Notes: generated by a model not told the origin, from the sequence alone. A stretch of 64,000 nucleotides of DNA from Draconibacterium mangrovi_A (GCF_037646455.1 NZ_JBBIXN010000001.1:372001-436000), one strand, 5' to 3'. Positions 44,322 to 53,544 are shown, counted from the stretch's first letter. Numbers and translations are program-made.

Positions 44322-45335
44322 TTAAACACTCGCACCCTTAACAGTTTTGATGATTCGTGCAGCAATTTTGTAAGGATCACCGTTTGAAGCCGGACGACGG
44401 TCTTCCAAACGACCTTTCCATCCATCCTCAATCGTATTAGTAGGAATACGAATTGATGCTCCACGGTCATAAGCTCCGTAGCTGAACTGATCGATTGATT
44501 GTGTTTCGTGCTTTCCGGTCAATCGCTGGTCGTTACCGGCACCATAAACTGCAATATGCTCAGGAATGTGTTTTCCAAACTCTTCACAAATAGCAGTAAA
44601 TACTTTTTCGTCACCGCAAGTTCTCATCAAACCATTAGAGAAGTTAGCGTGCATACCCGAACCATTCCAGTCAAGGTCTTTTCCAAGTGGTTTTGGATGC
44701 CATTCAACATCAACACCATATTTTTCAGCCGTACGTTCCAGGAAGTAACGAGCCATCCAGATTTGATCACCTGCATTGTGTGCACCTTTTGCAAAAATCT
44801 GGAATTCCCACTGTCCGGCAGCTACCTCAGCGTTGATACCTTCAACGTTCAAACCTGCTTCGAGACAAATATCAAAGTGCTCTTCAACGATCTGGCGACC
44901 GAAAGCTTTAGAACCACCAATTCCACAATAGTAAGGTCCCTGTGGCTCAGGAAAACCTCCTGCAGGGAAACCTAATGGAAGACGTGTTTGCGGATCGTAA
45001 AGGAAATACTCCTGCTCAAAACCGAACCAGAAATCTTCATCCTCAGCTTCAATGTGAGCACGACCACTGGTTTCATGCGGACTACCATCCGGGTTCAATA
45101 CCTCAGTTAAAACTACATACGAGTTTTTCCTATCCGGATCAGGACAAATAAAAACAGGTTTCAATAAGAGGTCAGATTTACCTCCGGCCGACTGGTTAGT
45201 AGATGAACCATCAAAGTTCCAAATCGGGCAATCTTCTAGTTTACCGCTGAAGTTTTCTTTTACCCGAGTTTTTCCTCTCAACTGCTGTGTTGGTTCCGTA
45301 CCATCCAGCCAAATGTATTCCAATTTTGATTTCAT
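44322..45335 (-). CDS. glnA: glutamine synthetase type II
   Basis: A 337-residue GSII, the shorter eukaryote-like type also found in some Bacteroidota. It has YIWLDGTEP near the start, WNFDGSSTNQSAGGKSDLLL, the glutamate/metal site EAEDEDFWFGFEQEYFLYD, LNVEGINAEVAAGQWEFQI, DWNGSGMHANFSN and a terminal GASIRIPTNT. It makes glutamine from glutamate, ammonia and ATP in the cytoplasm. The tail ends at GASV, and the usual length is about 340-370, so it is complete. A TATTTTTG -7 box lies 50 nt upstream of the start. It is the third distinct GS type within 7 kb. Confidence 0.94.
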   Translation of the reverse strand: MKSKLEYIWLDGTEPTQQLRGKTRVKENFSGKLEDCPIWNFDGSSTNQSAGGKSDLLLKPVFICPDPDRKNSYVVLTEVLNPDGSPHETSGRAHIEAEDEDFWFGFEQEYFLYDPQTRLPLGFPAGGFPEPQGPYYCGIGGSKAFGRQIVEEHFDICLEAGLNVEGINAEVAAGQWEFQIFAKGAHNAGDQIWMARYFLERTAEKYGVDVEWHPKPLGKDLDWNGSGMHANFSNGLMRTCGDEKVFTAICEEFGKHIPEHIAVYGAGNDQRLTGKHETQSIDQFSYGAYDRGASIRIPTNTIEDGWKGRLEDRRPASNGDPYKIAARIIKTVKGASV

Positions 45336-45757
45336 GATGTAATAAATTATTTTAAAATAATGGATTATCTATAACTGTTCACAACAAAAATATGCTTAAA
45401 TGAAACCGACCGATAGGTTTTTATAACAAATTGTAATAAATTAATAAAAAATTTACATTAAAAGTAGATTTTTGTCAGACACCCTAATCAAAAATAATAC
45501 CTCTACCTCAAAACTGCCCTTTCTTTACAACATCACCTCAGAATTTTCAATATTACTCAAATCGTTTTATACATTTTCCCAGCATACACCCTTAAAAAAA
45601 AGGAGCACATAAAATTATCCGGTTGTTTTCAAAAAAACATTCTAGACCAGGTGCCAACAACAAAATGTGTACGGTGTAAAAATCAGGTGTAATAATTTCA
45701 TTCGCTCTAAGACTCATCATACGTATTCAATTAAGGAACGTTTATAAAAAAACCAAA
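45336..45757. other. intergenic region between glnA and tldD
   Basis: A 422-base, very AT-rich divergent region with no open frame of note. It carries the glnA -7 box (45385-45392) on the minus strand and must hold the tldD promoter on the plus strand. No structured RNA is recognised. Confidence 0.5.
45385..45392 (-). promoter_or_regulatory. glnA -7 box
   Basis: Minus-strand TATTTTTG (45392-45385) agrees with TAnnTTTG. The start codon at 45335 is 49 nt downstream, giving a leader of about 45 nt. No good TTTG is seen at the expected -33 distance. Confidence 0.45.
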
Positions 45758-47284
45758 ATGAAGTTTGACAGAAGAGATTTTATCAAAACAAGTGGTATGT
45801 TTGCAGCCGGAAGTATGATTCTTCCACCATTTATGCAATCTTGCCACAACGTACAAATTTCAGCAAACGTGAAAAGCTACTTAGATCATTTTGAGGTTTC
45901 GGCCGAGATGCTACAAAAAGTAATTTCAGCAGCTATGAGCAAAGGCGGTAATTATGCCGACTTATACTTCGAACACAAAATTACCAACAGCCTGGCGTTG
46001 GAAGATGGTAAAGTAAACCGTGCATATTCTAATGTAGACTTTGGTGTTGGAATTCGTGTATTAAAAGGTGACCAAACCGGATTTGCCTATTCGGAAAATA
46101 TTAGCCTCGACGAAATGCTGAATGCAGCAAAAATGGCGGCTAACATTGCGGATGAGCCAACGGAAACAGGGCCACTATCAGTAAGCGAAAAGGCACCGGC
46201 AGATTATTACAGGATCGCGCAAAAATGGACCGATGTGAGCATTAAAGACAAAATTCCATTTGTCCAAAAGATCAACGATAAAGTGTTCAGCCTCGATGAT
46301 AAAGTAATCAAGGTAAACGCTTTTCACTCGGATTCAACTTCCACCTTACTTTTCTACAATTCGGAAGGAAGACTAACCTACGATTACCGTCCGATGATGC
46401 GAATTGGTGCCGTTTGTGTTATGCAGAAAGGCAACCAGATAGAAAATGCCTATTCGGCACGTTCTTTCAGAAAAGGATTTGAAGTGATGACAGATGACAT
46501 TGTTGATGAAATTGCCAACGAAGCTATCCAAAAGACCAATATTCTTTTTGAAGCAGGAAAACCAAAAGCCGGAGAAATGCCGGTAGTACTTGGTGCCGGA
46601 GGTTCAGGAATTCTGCTTCACGAAGCAATTGGCCATACTTTTGAAGCCGACTTTAACCGCAAAGGAACCTCAATTTTCAGCGACAAACTGGGTAAAAAAG
46701 TAGCCGAGAATTTCATCAATATCATTGACGACGGAACCCTGCCAAACGACCGCGGTGCCATCAACATCGATGATGAAGGTAACGACGTTCAGAAAACTTA
46801 TCTTGTTAAAGATGGTATGCTGAACAGCTACATTCACGACCGCATTAGCGCCGATTATTACGGCGTGGATCCGACCGGAAACGGACGTCGCGAATCATTC
46901 CGTAACATACCGATTCCTCGCATGCGCTCCACCTATATGGAAAACGGGCCACATTCGGTTGACGATATTTTGGCACAGGTAGATTACGGCGTCTATGTGG
47001 ATAATTTCAGCAACGGCCAGGTAAAAATTGGAGCCGGCGATTTTACCTTTTTCGTAAAATCGGGCTACATTATTGAAAATGGCAAGCTCACCCGACCGAT
47101 CAAAGACATTAACATTGTTGGTAACGGTCCGGAGGCACTCGCTGACATTACCATGGCAGCCAACGATTACAAAAACGACAGCGGTACATGGACCTGCGGA
47201 AAAGACGGACAATCGGTTCCGGTAACGCTGGGCCTGCCAACTGTTCTGGTAAAAAAACTCACTGTTGGAGGAATAAATGCTTAA
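45758..47284 (+). CDS. tldD: TldD/PmbA family metalloprotease, TldD-type, Tat-exported
   Basis: A 508-residue member of the TldD family (peptidase U62). The N-terminus MKFDRRDFIKTSGMFAAGS is a twin-arginine signal, which is unusual because E. coli TldD is cytoplasmic. The zinc-binding motif HExxxH is present in GILLHEAIGHTFEAD (about residues 288-302). TldD pairs with TldE to form a heterodimer that cleaves unfolded or small peptides (microcin maturation, toxin degradation); the catalytic His and Glu are in TldD only. Its partner follows 12 nt downstream. Exported TldD/TldE pairs in Bacteroidota probably degrade peptides in the periplasm. Confidence 0.9.
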   Translation: MKFDRRDFIKTSGMFAAGSMILPPFMQSCHNVQISANVKSYLDHFEVSAEMLQKVISAAMSKGGNYADLYFEHKITNSLALEDGKVNRAYSNVDFGVGIRVLKGDQTGFAYSENISLDEMLNAAKMAANIADEPTETGPLSVSEKAPADYYRIAQKWTDVSIKDKIPFVQKINDKVFSLDDKVIKVNAFHSDSTSTLLFYNSEGRLTYDYRPMMRIGAVCVMQKGNQIENAYSARSFRKGFEVMTDDIVDEIANEAIQKTNILFEAGKPKAGEMPVVLGAGGSGILLHEAIGHTFEADFNRKGTSIFSDKLGKKVAENFINIIDDGTLPNDRGAINIDDEGNDVQKTYLVKDGMLNSYIHDRISADYYGVDPTGNGRRESFRNIPIPRMRSTYMENGPHSVDDILAQVDYGVYVDNFSNGQVKIGAGDFTFFVKSGYIIENGKLTRPIKDINIVGNGPEALADITMAANDYKNDSGTWTCGKDGQSVPVTLGLPTVLVKKLTVGGINA

Positions 47285-47296
47285 AGTGGTACTAAA

Positions 47297-48613
47297 ATGA
47301 CAAAAGAAGAAAAATATACACTGGCCGATTGGGCCATGAATCATGCACTTGAGAATGGTGCACAACAAGTAAGCGTCAGCATTGCCAACAGCAAAAGCAG
47401 CAGTGTTGAAGTGCGCGAACAAAAAATCGATAAACTGGAGCAGGCCATTCAAAGCAACCTTTCAATACGGCTTTTTGTGGATGGAAAATATTCCACACAC
47501 TCAACCAGCAGATTAAAAGAGGAAGACCTGGCACATTTTATTGAGGAAGCCATTGAAGCAACACGCTTCCTGGCCGAAGATGAGTTTAGAACTTTACCCG
47601 ACCCGGAATTGTACTACAAAGGCGGTGGGCCTGAACTGAATTTACTGGATAAAAATTTCGAAGCGGTTCAACCACAACAAAAAATTGACCTTGCAATGGA
47701 AGCTGAAAAGGAAGCCCTGGGAAAAGACGATCGCATTATTTCAGTTTCTTCGAGTTATTACGACAGCATGCACGAGCGTGTAATGGTGACCAGCAACGGG
47801 TTTAAAGGCGATACCGCCAATTCAGTTTTTGGGATTAACACCGATGTTTCGGTAAAAGGAGGCAATGCACGCCCCGAAGCCAACTGGAATGAAAGCTCCA
47901 TCAATTATTCTGATCTCAAGAAATCAGGAACTGGAAAAATTGCCCTGGAAAAGGCACTGAAAAAAATCGGTCAGCAAAAGATAAAGTCGGGTACCATGTC
48001 AATGATCGTTGAAAACCGCCAGGTTGGTCGCATTTTCGGTCCACTGATCAATGCATTGAATGGTTCGCAGATACAGCAAAAGAATTCATTCCTGATGGAT
48101 AAAATGGGCAAAAAGGTAGTTTCGGAAAAACTTACACTGACCGACGATCCGTTTATTGTTGGTGGACGGGGTTCGCGCCTTTTTGACGGCGAAGGACTCG
48201 CTACTAAAAAACGTTTGGTATTTGATAAAGGCATTCTGAAAAATTACTACATCGATACCTATTACGGTAAAAAACTGGAAGTAGAGCCCACAAGCGGAAG
48301 CACTACCAACCTCGTTTTCGAAACTGGGAGCAATAACCTGGATGGTTTGGTTGCTTCAGTAAAAAAAGGCATTCTTGTTACCGGTTTTAATGGAGGAAAC
48401 AGTAACGGATCAACCGGTGATTTCTCCTACGGAATTGATGGTTTTCTGATCGAGAACGGGAAAATTGTTCAGCCTGTTTCGGAAATGAACATTACGGGGA
48501 ATATGCTTACACTTTGGTCGAACATTGGTGAGATCGGAAACGATGTAAAGGAAAATTCGTCGTGGAGAACCCCGTCCATAGTGTTTGAAGGTGTTGATTT
48601 TAGTGGATTGTAA
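47297..48613 (+). CDS. tldE: TldE/PmbA-type partner of TldD
   Basis: A 438-residue PmbA/TldE-type protein, 12 nt downstream of tldD. It has the family fold (LEQAIQSNLSIRLFVDGKYSTHSTS, LEVEPTSGSTTNLVFE, GFNGGNSNGSTGDFSYG, IVQPVSEMNITGNML) but not HExxxH, as is usual for the non-catalytic partner. No clear signal peptide is seen at its N-terminus (MTKEEKYTLADWAM), whereas its partner has a Tat signal, so they may be exported together as a complex or in different compartments. The final stem-loop at 48631 ends the operon. Confidence 0.88.
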   Translation: MTKEEKYTLADWAMNHALENGAQQVSVSIANSKSSSVEVREQKIDKLEQAIQSNLSIRLFVDGKYSTHSTSRLKEEDLAHFIEEAIEATRFLAEDEFRTLPDPELYYKGGGPELNLLDKNFEAVQPQQKIDLAMEAEKEALGKDDRIISVSSSYYDSMHERVMVTSNGFKGDTANSVFGINTDVSVKGGNARPEANWNESSINYSDLKKSGTGKIALEKALKKIGQQKIKSGTMSMIVENRQVGRIFGPLINALNGSQIQQKNSFLMDKMGKKVVSEKLTLTDDPFIVGGRGSRLFDGEGLATKKRLVFDKGILKNYYIDTYYGKKLEVEPTSGSTTNLVFETGSNNLDGLVASVKKGILVTGFNGGNSNGSTGDFSYGIDGFLIENGKIVQPVSEMNITGNMLTLWSNIGEIGNDVKENSSWRTPSIVFEGVDFSGL

Positions 48614-48630
48614 AAATTAAAATCACGTGC

Positions 48631-48664
48631 AAAAAAACGATCCGGAATTCCGGATCGTTTTTTT
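48631..48664. terminator. perfect 34-bp palindromic terminator
   Basis: The 34 bases from 48631 to 48664 form a perfect palindrome centred between 48647 and 48648: seven A, then CGATCCGGAA mirrored by TTCCGGATCG, then seven T. Convergent transcripts of tldE and the M16 peptidase gene meet here (4 nt from the M16 stop at 48668). Confidence 0.88.
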
Positions 48665-48667
48665 AGC

Positions 48668-51481
48668 TTAAAGTTTTAGCAGAATCGGATCTCCGAGCCC
48701 AACATTCTTTAAGGCTGATAATTGTGTTTCAGCATCGCCAACTACAACGTAGTACATGTGGTCGGGTTTAATGTATTTCTGAGCCAATTCCTTATGTTTT
48801 TCTGCGGTTAAAGCTTTTACAAAGTCTTCTTCTTTTTCAACATAGTCGAAAGGCAATTCATAAGCGCTGATATCGGTGAGCATACCGTGTAAAGCATACA
48901 AGGTTTCGAAACCGCGGGCATTCGATTTAATTAATGCATCTTTTGTAAACGCCAGGCCTTCATCATCGATTCCCCGTACGTATTTTTCCATTTCGTCTTT
49001 AAAAATCTGAACCGATTCTTCGGTTGCACTTGAACGAACGCTTGAACTTGCGGTAAACGTACCATATTGCTTTCCACCAGAAAAAACCGTTCTTGCTCCG
49101 TAGGTATAACCTTTTTCCTCACGCAAGATCAGGTTAACAATTCCGTTAAACGATCCACCCAGTTTATAATTCATCACATAGGCCGGATAATAATCTTCAT
49201 CCGATTCAGGCAGACCTACTCCGCCAATATTAATTACCGATTGTTTGGCGCCAGGTACATCAACAAAGTAAATTTTTGATTTTGCAGGAGCTTCAGGCAT
49301 CGCAATTTCAGGTATTTCAACATCCTTTGCCTCCCAGTTTTCTGCCAAAGACTGAACTGCCGACATTACCCGGTCTTTTTTAATTTGGCCGACAACATGC
49401 ATGTTGGCAACCGAAGGCGAAAAGCTCTTTTCATAAAAATCTTTCAGGTCATCCATGGTAATGGATTCGATGGATTCGATGGTTCCACCGCTGGGTACTG
49501 CCAGGATGCAATCGTCGCCATAAACAAGTTTATTAAAGGCTACGCTGGCCAGGTATCCGGGACTAGCCTGATTTCTTTTGATCGAGTTGATCATCCGTGC
49601 TTTTATCAGGTTAAATTGTTCTTCATCCCAACGTGGCTCCAGTAAAATTTCCTGTACCAGATCCATGGTATTTTTAAAGTTCCGAGAAAGACAATTCACG
49701 CTTACCATCATATTTTCGGATCCTGATCGTACTGAAATACGTGCCCCGAGCATATCAATCGCTTCTTCCAGTTCCTCGGGCGTTTTACCGGCGGTTCCTT
49801 CAGTTAGCATACTTGCCAGAAAACTTGCAACTCCCGCCTTTTCTTTCGACTCCATAATATGACCGCCGTCCATTACAATTGAATACTGAATTAAAGGTAC
49901 TTCTGTGTATTCAATGCCTAAAACGCTCATGCCGTTTGCTGCTTCAGCTGTCCAAATTTCAGGTATGGAGAGATCGGGGTCAGGTCCCTTTGCCGGTTCT
50001 ACCGAGCGATCAAAAGAAGTCGCTGTTTTTTCAATCACTTCTTCGTCAACAACAGCAGATTGATCAACCTCTGTGGCCTCGGTAATACTTTCTTCTACTA
50101 CACTTGCTTTCACTGAGTTTTCAGCAATAAGATCAACCTGGCCTTTAGGAACAAAACTGGTGGCCACATAAGGTTTATCTTTGATGTACTTTTCATAAAC
50201 CTGCATAATGTCGTCGATGGTAACAGCCTGAATGTTGGCAATATCCTGCTCAATAAAATCAGGCGATCCGGCGTACTCGTTGTATCGTGCCAACTGGAAC
50301 GATTTACCTAAAACTGAACTGATTCCGTTGTAGAAACTGGTTTCAATTCCTGCCTTGTGTTTTTCCAGGTCTTTCTCGGTAATTCCTTCTTCTTCGAATA
50401 ATTTAAAGGCTTCAAAAACTGCATCTTCCACTTCAGAAAGACTTGTACCGGCATTGGCACCAATGGAGATCGTAAACTGTCCTCCAAGTTCCAGTGAACG
50501 GTTTCGAACACTTGCTCTTGGGGCCAGCTTTTTATCTTTAACAATTACACGATAAAATGGCGCTGTTTTTCCACTTCCAAGCACCTGCCCCAGAAAATCG
50601 AGTGCATACGACTCTTTACTGTATTGTTCCGGAACCGGCCAAACCATGGTCAGTTGTGGTGTGCGTGCAAAATTATCCTCGTGATAGAGTTTCTTGGTTT
50701 CGGTTAAAGTAACTTCGATTGGTTCCGAATCAGCAACCGCTTCTCCGGCAGGAATTTCCCCAAAGTATTTTTCTACCAATGGCTTAACATCTTCCAATTC
50801 AAAATCACCGGCAATTACCAGTGTTGAATTATTGGGGACATAAAACTTATCGTGAAACTCAATAACATCATCTACGGTAGCATTAAAAAGGTCTTCCATT
50901 TCTCCAATAACGGTCCAGTTGTAAGGATGACCTTCAGGGTATAGATTTTTAGCTATTACCCAGCTGTTGTGCCCGTAAGGCCGATTGTCGTACGACTGGC
51001 GTTTTTCGTTCTGAACCACGTTCTGTTGATTGGCAAATGCCGACTTGGTAACCGTATTAGTGAGGTAACCCATCCTGTCGGACTCGAGCCACAACACCAT
51101 TTCCAAAGCATTTTTCGGAACTACTTCGTAATATACGGTTCCATCGTTACTGGTTCCGCCATTAAGCGTGCCACCTGCACCTTGTATTTTACGGAAAAAT
51201 TCGTCCTGACCAACGTTTTCCGATTGTTGAAACATCATGTGTTCGAACAGGTGAGCAAAACCGGTGCGGCCGGGCACCTCGCGGTTAGAACCGACATGGT
51301 ACTGAATGGCCACGGCTACAATAGGGTCAGATTTGTCCTGATGCAGAATAACATCCAGGCCATTACCCAATTCATATTGTACATAAGGAACCGAAAGCTT
51401 TTCAGCGCTTTTATCGCCATTTGAACATGAGCTCAATACCAGCAATACTAAACAACTTAAAAGGATACTAGATAATTTCAT
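48668..51481 (-). CDS. M16-family zinc peptidase lipoprotein, two M16 units
   Basis: A 937-residue M16 (insulinase/pitrilysin-type) peptidase, starting at the ATG at 51481 because MKLSSILLSCLVLLVLSSCS is a lipoprotein signal with lipobox; a longer frame to 51511 adds ten residues. The active unit is in the N-terminal half (HxxEH in GFAHLFEHMMFQ, with ENEKRQSYDNRP downstream) and a second M16 unit without the zinc motif forms the C-terminal half (residues about 500-930). Such single-chain double proteins cleave peptides in the periplasm or at the outer membrane. It is alone between a palindromic terminator and a small secreted-protein operon; a near-consensus TACCTTTT lies just upstream of the start. 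Confidence 0.88.
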   Translation of the reverse strand: MKLSSILLSCLVLLVLSSCSNGDKSAEKLSVPYVQYELGNGLDVILHQDKSDPIVAVAIQYHVGSNREVPGRTGFAHLFEHMMFQQSENVGQDEFFRKIQGAGGTLNGGTSNDGTVYYEVVPKNALEMVLWLESDRMGYLTNTVTKSAFANQQNVVQNEKRQSYDNRPYGHNSWVIAKNLYPEGHPYNWTVIGEMEDLFNATVDDVIEFHDKFYVPNNSTLVIAGDFELEDVKPLVEKYFGEIPAGEAVADSEPIEVTLTETKKLYHEDNFARTPQLTMVWPVPEQYSKESYALDFLGQVLGSGKTAPFYRVIVKDKKLAPRASVRNRSLELGGQFTISIGANAGTSLSEVEDAVFEAFKLFEEEGITEKDLEKHKAGIETSFYNGISSVLGKSFQLARYNEYAGSPDFIEQDIANIQAVTIDDIMQVYEKYIKDKPYVATSFVPKGQVDLIAENSVKASVVEESITEATEVDQSAVVDEEVIEKTATSFDRSVEPAKGPDPDLSIPEIWTAEAANGMSVLGIEYTEVPLIQYSIVMDGGHIMESKEKAGVASFLASMLTEGTAGKTPEELEEAIDMLGARISVRSGSENMMVSVNCLSRNFKNTMDLVQEILLEPRWDEEQFNLIKARMINSIKRNQASPGYLASVAFNKLVYGDDCILAVPSGGTIESIESITMDDLKDFYEKSFSPSVANMHVVGQIKKDRVMSAVQSLAENWEAKDVEIPEIAMPEAPAKSKIYFVDVPGAKQSVINIGGVGLPESDEDYYPAYVMNYKLGGSFNGIVNLILREEKGYTYGARTVFSGGKQYGTFTASSSVRSSATEESVQIFKDEMEKYVRGIDDEGLAFTKDALIKSNARGFETLYALHGMLTDISAYELPFDYVEKEEDFVKALTAEKHKELAQKYIKPDHMYYVVVGDAETQLSALKNVGLGDPILLKL

Positions 51482-51595
51482 GGTAAAAAGGTATAGATTA
51501 TTGTTTTCCACGAAATTACTATAAATCGCGTATTATCAAAATCCGAGAATGTAGTTTAACAGAATAAAATTTTATGCACAATTTGAAAACCAATG

Positions 51596-51626
51596 AAAAA
51601 GGGAGATAGCATTAGTCTCCCTTTTT
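51596..51626. terminator. hairpin terminator after the secreted-protein genes
   Basis: AAAAAGGGAGA (51596-51606) pairs with TCTCCCTTTTT (51616-51626) around a 9-nt loop, 48 nt past the last minus-strand stop. Confidence 0.85.
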
Positions 51627-51674
51627 AAACAGTTGAATTTTAGATTAACATTTAAGCATTCGAATTCGGGCGAA

Positions 51675-52184
51675 TTATTTTTTTAAGTGCACTACATACC
51701 AGCCATCTTCTGTCATTTCGTGAGCAAAAGTGGAATTCATATGCTTTGCAACCACTGAAATAATTCCGTACGAAAAATCCAGAAAATCCTGATAGCTAAC
51801 ATCAAACATAGGACCATTCTTAAAAGACATATCTACATTTTTTAGTTTGAAGGTGATGCCGGAGTCGTCCTGTTCAACAATTTGCATCTCGTTATCCGGG
51901 TGTAATCCGGCCAGGATAAACATCATACGATTAACCAGCATGGCGAAACCATCTTCAGGATTCCAGAATGCGATGAATTTTTTGCCGATGAACCTGCCAT
52001 AATCCTCAGCACTCACTCCATGCGATTTTGCAAAACTGACACCTGTAACTCCATACGCGATCATATGGCTGTAAAGAACTTCGGTCTTTTGTTCTTCAGT
52101 CAATTGCGGAACCTCAAATTTTTCCTGTGAATACACTGTACCAAATAAGAAAAATATAAAAACAGAAATAATCAATAATTTCAT
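51675..52184 (-). CDS. secreted protein of unknown function (169 aa)
   Basis: Not recognised. A signal peptide (MKLLIISVFIFFLFGTVYSQ) precedes about 150 residues, mostly helical (ILYSHMIAYGVTGVSFAKSHGVSAEDYGRFIG, then a C-terminal SYQDFLDFSYGIISVVAKHMNSTF). Two conserved-looking acidic and His segments (DDSGITFKLKNVD) are seen but no motif. It lies 55 nt downstream of the lipoprotein gene at 52240 and probably belongs to the same transcript. No cysteines, so it is not a haem or Fe-S protein. Confidence 0.7.
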   Translation of the reverse strand: MKLLIISVFIFFLFGTVYSQEKFEVPQLTEEQKTEVLYSHMIAYGVTGVSFAKSHGVSAEDYGRFIGKKFIAFWNPEDGFAMLVNRMMFILAGLHPDNEMQIVEQDDSGITFKLKNVDMSFKNGPMFDVSYQDFLDFSYGIISVVAKHMNSTFAHEMTEDGWYVVHLKK

Positions 52185-52239
52185 AGTAAATGATTTTTAG
52201 TTAAGTATGCATATGAATACGCAAACTGAACAGATTTGG

Positions 52240-52950
52240 TTATTTTGCTTTATAATGACCATAACCAGGTCCCCATGGGCTAACGTATTCAGCATAGAAA
52301 AACGGGGGAACATTGCCGGTATTTACTACCTGAACAACGATTAATTCAGGCCAGTATGCCGACTCGAAACCAATCTCTTCTCCATCGGCGTTGTACCAGG
52401 TTCCCAACTCGTCATACATATCGACAACACCGTCGCCATTGGTGTCTTGTTTATCGAGGTGATCACCGGTTTGGGCAGCCACTAATTTTCGAAAATGCGA
52501 CCACCGTTTATTTCCATTTTTTCCTGAATATTTAAAACTAATCCAGGCATCGGAATTTACCCAGCCTGTAGGATATACTCCCTCTTTGCTGATCAGACCA
52601 TCGTTCCAATGCGCATTTAAACGGGTATCCAACAGTTCAATCGGCATCAGTAAATTAAAATAACCATAGCTCGTTTGTAACATGTTCCAAAATTCAATGC
52701 CTTCGCCATGGTAAACATGTTGCTGATAATGAGGCCATCCTTCAAAATAGTGATCGCCCAGCATCATATTAATTAAGTAACCATTGAATTGATGCGCATT
52801 CCAGTTAAACCCCCACTCATCTATCCCGGTCAGCTTTTCATTTCCTTTATTTCCAGATTTCAATTCAGGATTTTCGATTAACGTTTCGGTGCAGGCACCA
52901 AAAGCCAGAATCATTGCCAAAACAATTGTAAATACGAATATTCTTTTCAT
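52240..52950 (-). CDS. secreted lipoprotein of unknown function with EF-hand-like loop (236 aa)
   Basis: Not recognised. Lipoprotein signal MKRIFVFTIVLAMILAFGAC (lipobox FGAC), then an aromatic-rich domain (WNMLQTSYGYFNLLMPIELL, WVNSDAWISFKYSGKNGNKRW). The loop DTNGDGVVDMYDELG near residue 170 fits the calcium-binding EF-hand/dockerin type consensus DxNxDG. The C-terminus is Gly/Tyr rich (YVSPWGPGYGHY). The sequence is repetitive in aromatic residues but no family can be named. It lies 21 nt from the gene at 52972 and is part of one operon with it. Confidence 0.72.
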   Translation of the reverse strand: MKRIFVFTIVLAMILAFGACTETLIENPELKSGNKGNEKLTGIDEWGFNWNAHQFNGYLINMMLGDHYFEGWPHYQQHVYHGEGIEFWNMLQTSYGYFNLLMPIELLDTRLNAHWNDGLISKEGVYPTGWVNSDAWISFKYSGKNGNKRWSHFRKLVAAQTGDHLDKQDTNGDGVVDMYDELGTWYNADGEEIGFESAYWPELIVVQVVNTGNVPPFFYAEYVSPWGPGYGHYKAK

Positions 52951-52971
52951 GATTAATCAGTTTTATAGGAT

Positions 52972-53403
52972 TTAGTGACACACCGTATCGAAATCTACAA
53001 TTTCACCGGTACGCATATTCACTGTTATGTATCCATTATAATGGGTGCCTTGATTTCCGATCAGATTGAAGCGCCACGTTAACATATAGAAATCGGGTGT
53101 ACCCAGATGCTTGTCGGTTTCACGTACTTTGAAAACTTCTCCGGTAACGCTGCTGGTGACCGTTCCTTTAAGCTGGTCGATTTCTTTATAAATTACAAAG
53201 GGTTCATAACGCATCACATAATGTATTCTCAAAGTCCCACCTTCGAGAAGATCGACCATTTCTCCGTCACAAAATATTGGTGACCAGTATCCTGATTCAA
53301 ACCAACCTTGTTCCACACGGTTCGATTTTTCTTGTGCCTGAGCTTGCACACCAATTATCCCAAGGAAAAAAAATACAGTTAAAAATACTCTTAAAGTTTT
53401 CAT
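52972..53403 (-). CDS. secreted protein of unknown function (143 aa)
   Basis: Not recognised. A signal peptide (MKTLRVFLTVFFFLGIIGVQAQAQ) is followed by about 115 residues of mixed beta structure. Two cysteines (FCDGEMVD and the very last VCH) could form a disulfide. It is the promoter-proximal gene of the three-gene operon; the 141-nt leader carries the direct repeats at 53481-53517 and a good -7 box. No function is assigned. Confidence 0.72.
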   Translation of the reverse strand: MKTLRVFLTVFFFLGIIGVQAQAQEKSNRVEQGWFESGYWSPIFCDGEMVDLLEGGTLRIHYVMRYEPFVIYKEIDQLKGTVTSSVTGEVFKVRETDKHLGTPDFYMLTWRFNLIGNQGTHYNGYITVNMRTGEIVDFDTVCH

Positions 53404-53430
53404 GATAAATTGATTTTAAAGTTTATAATA

Positions 53431-53458
53431 CAAAGTTCGCGGAAGTAGGTGCTTGCAA
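53431..53458 (-). promoter_or_regulatory. promoter of the secreted-protein operon
   Basis: On the minus strand TTG (53458-53456) is followed after 17 nt by GAACTTTG (53438-53431), which matches TAnnTTTG in seven of eight places. The start codon at 53403 is 27 nt beyond. The 17-bp direct repeats begin 23 nt upstream of the TTG. Confidence 0.5.
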
Positions 53459-53480
53459 CTTAGTAGTCACGCCGCATAAA

Positions 53481-53517
53481 CTTTAAAATTTGAAGCACTT
53501 CTTTAAAATTTGAAGCA
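53481..53517. repeat. tandem 17-bp direct repeats, candidate AraC-type operator
   Basis: CTTTAAAATTTGAAGCA occurs at 53481-53497 and again, perfectly, at 53501-53517, giving a 20-bp period (two helical turns). AraC-family regulators bind such direct repeats. They lie between the regulator gene (stop at 53545) and the promoter of the secreted-protein operon. A shorter inverted copy (GATTTTAAAG) is at 53412-53421. Confidence 0.6.
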
Positions 53518-53544
53518 TTGGGGTAATACAACAGAAAAGACCTG

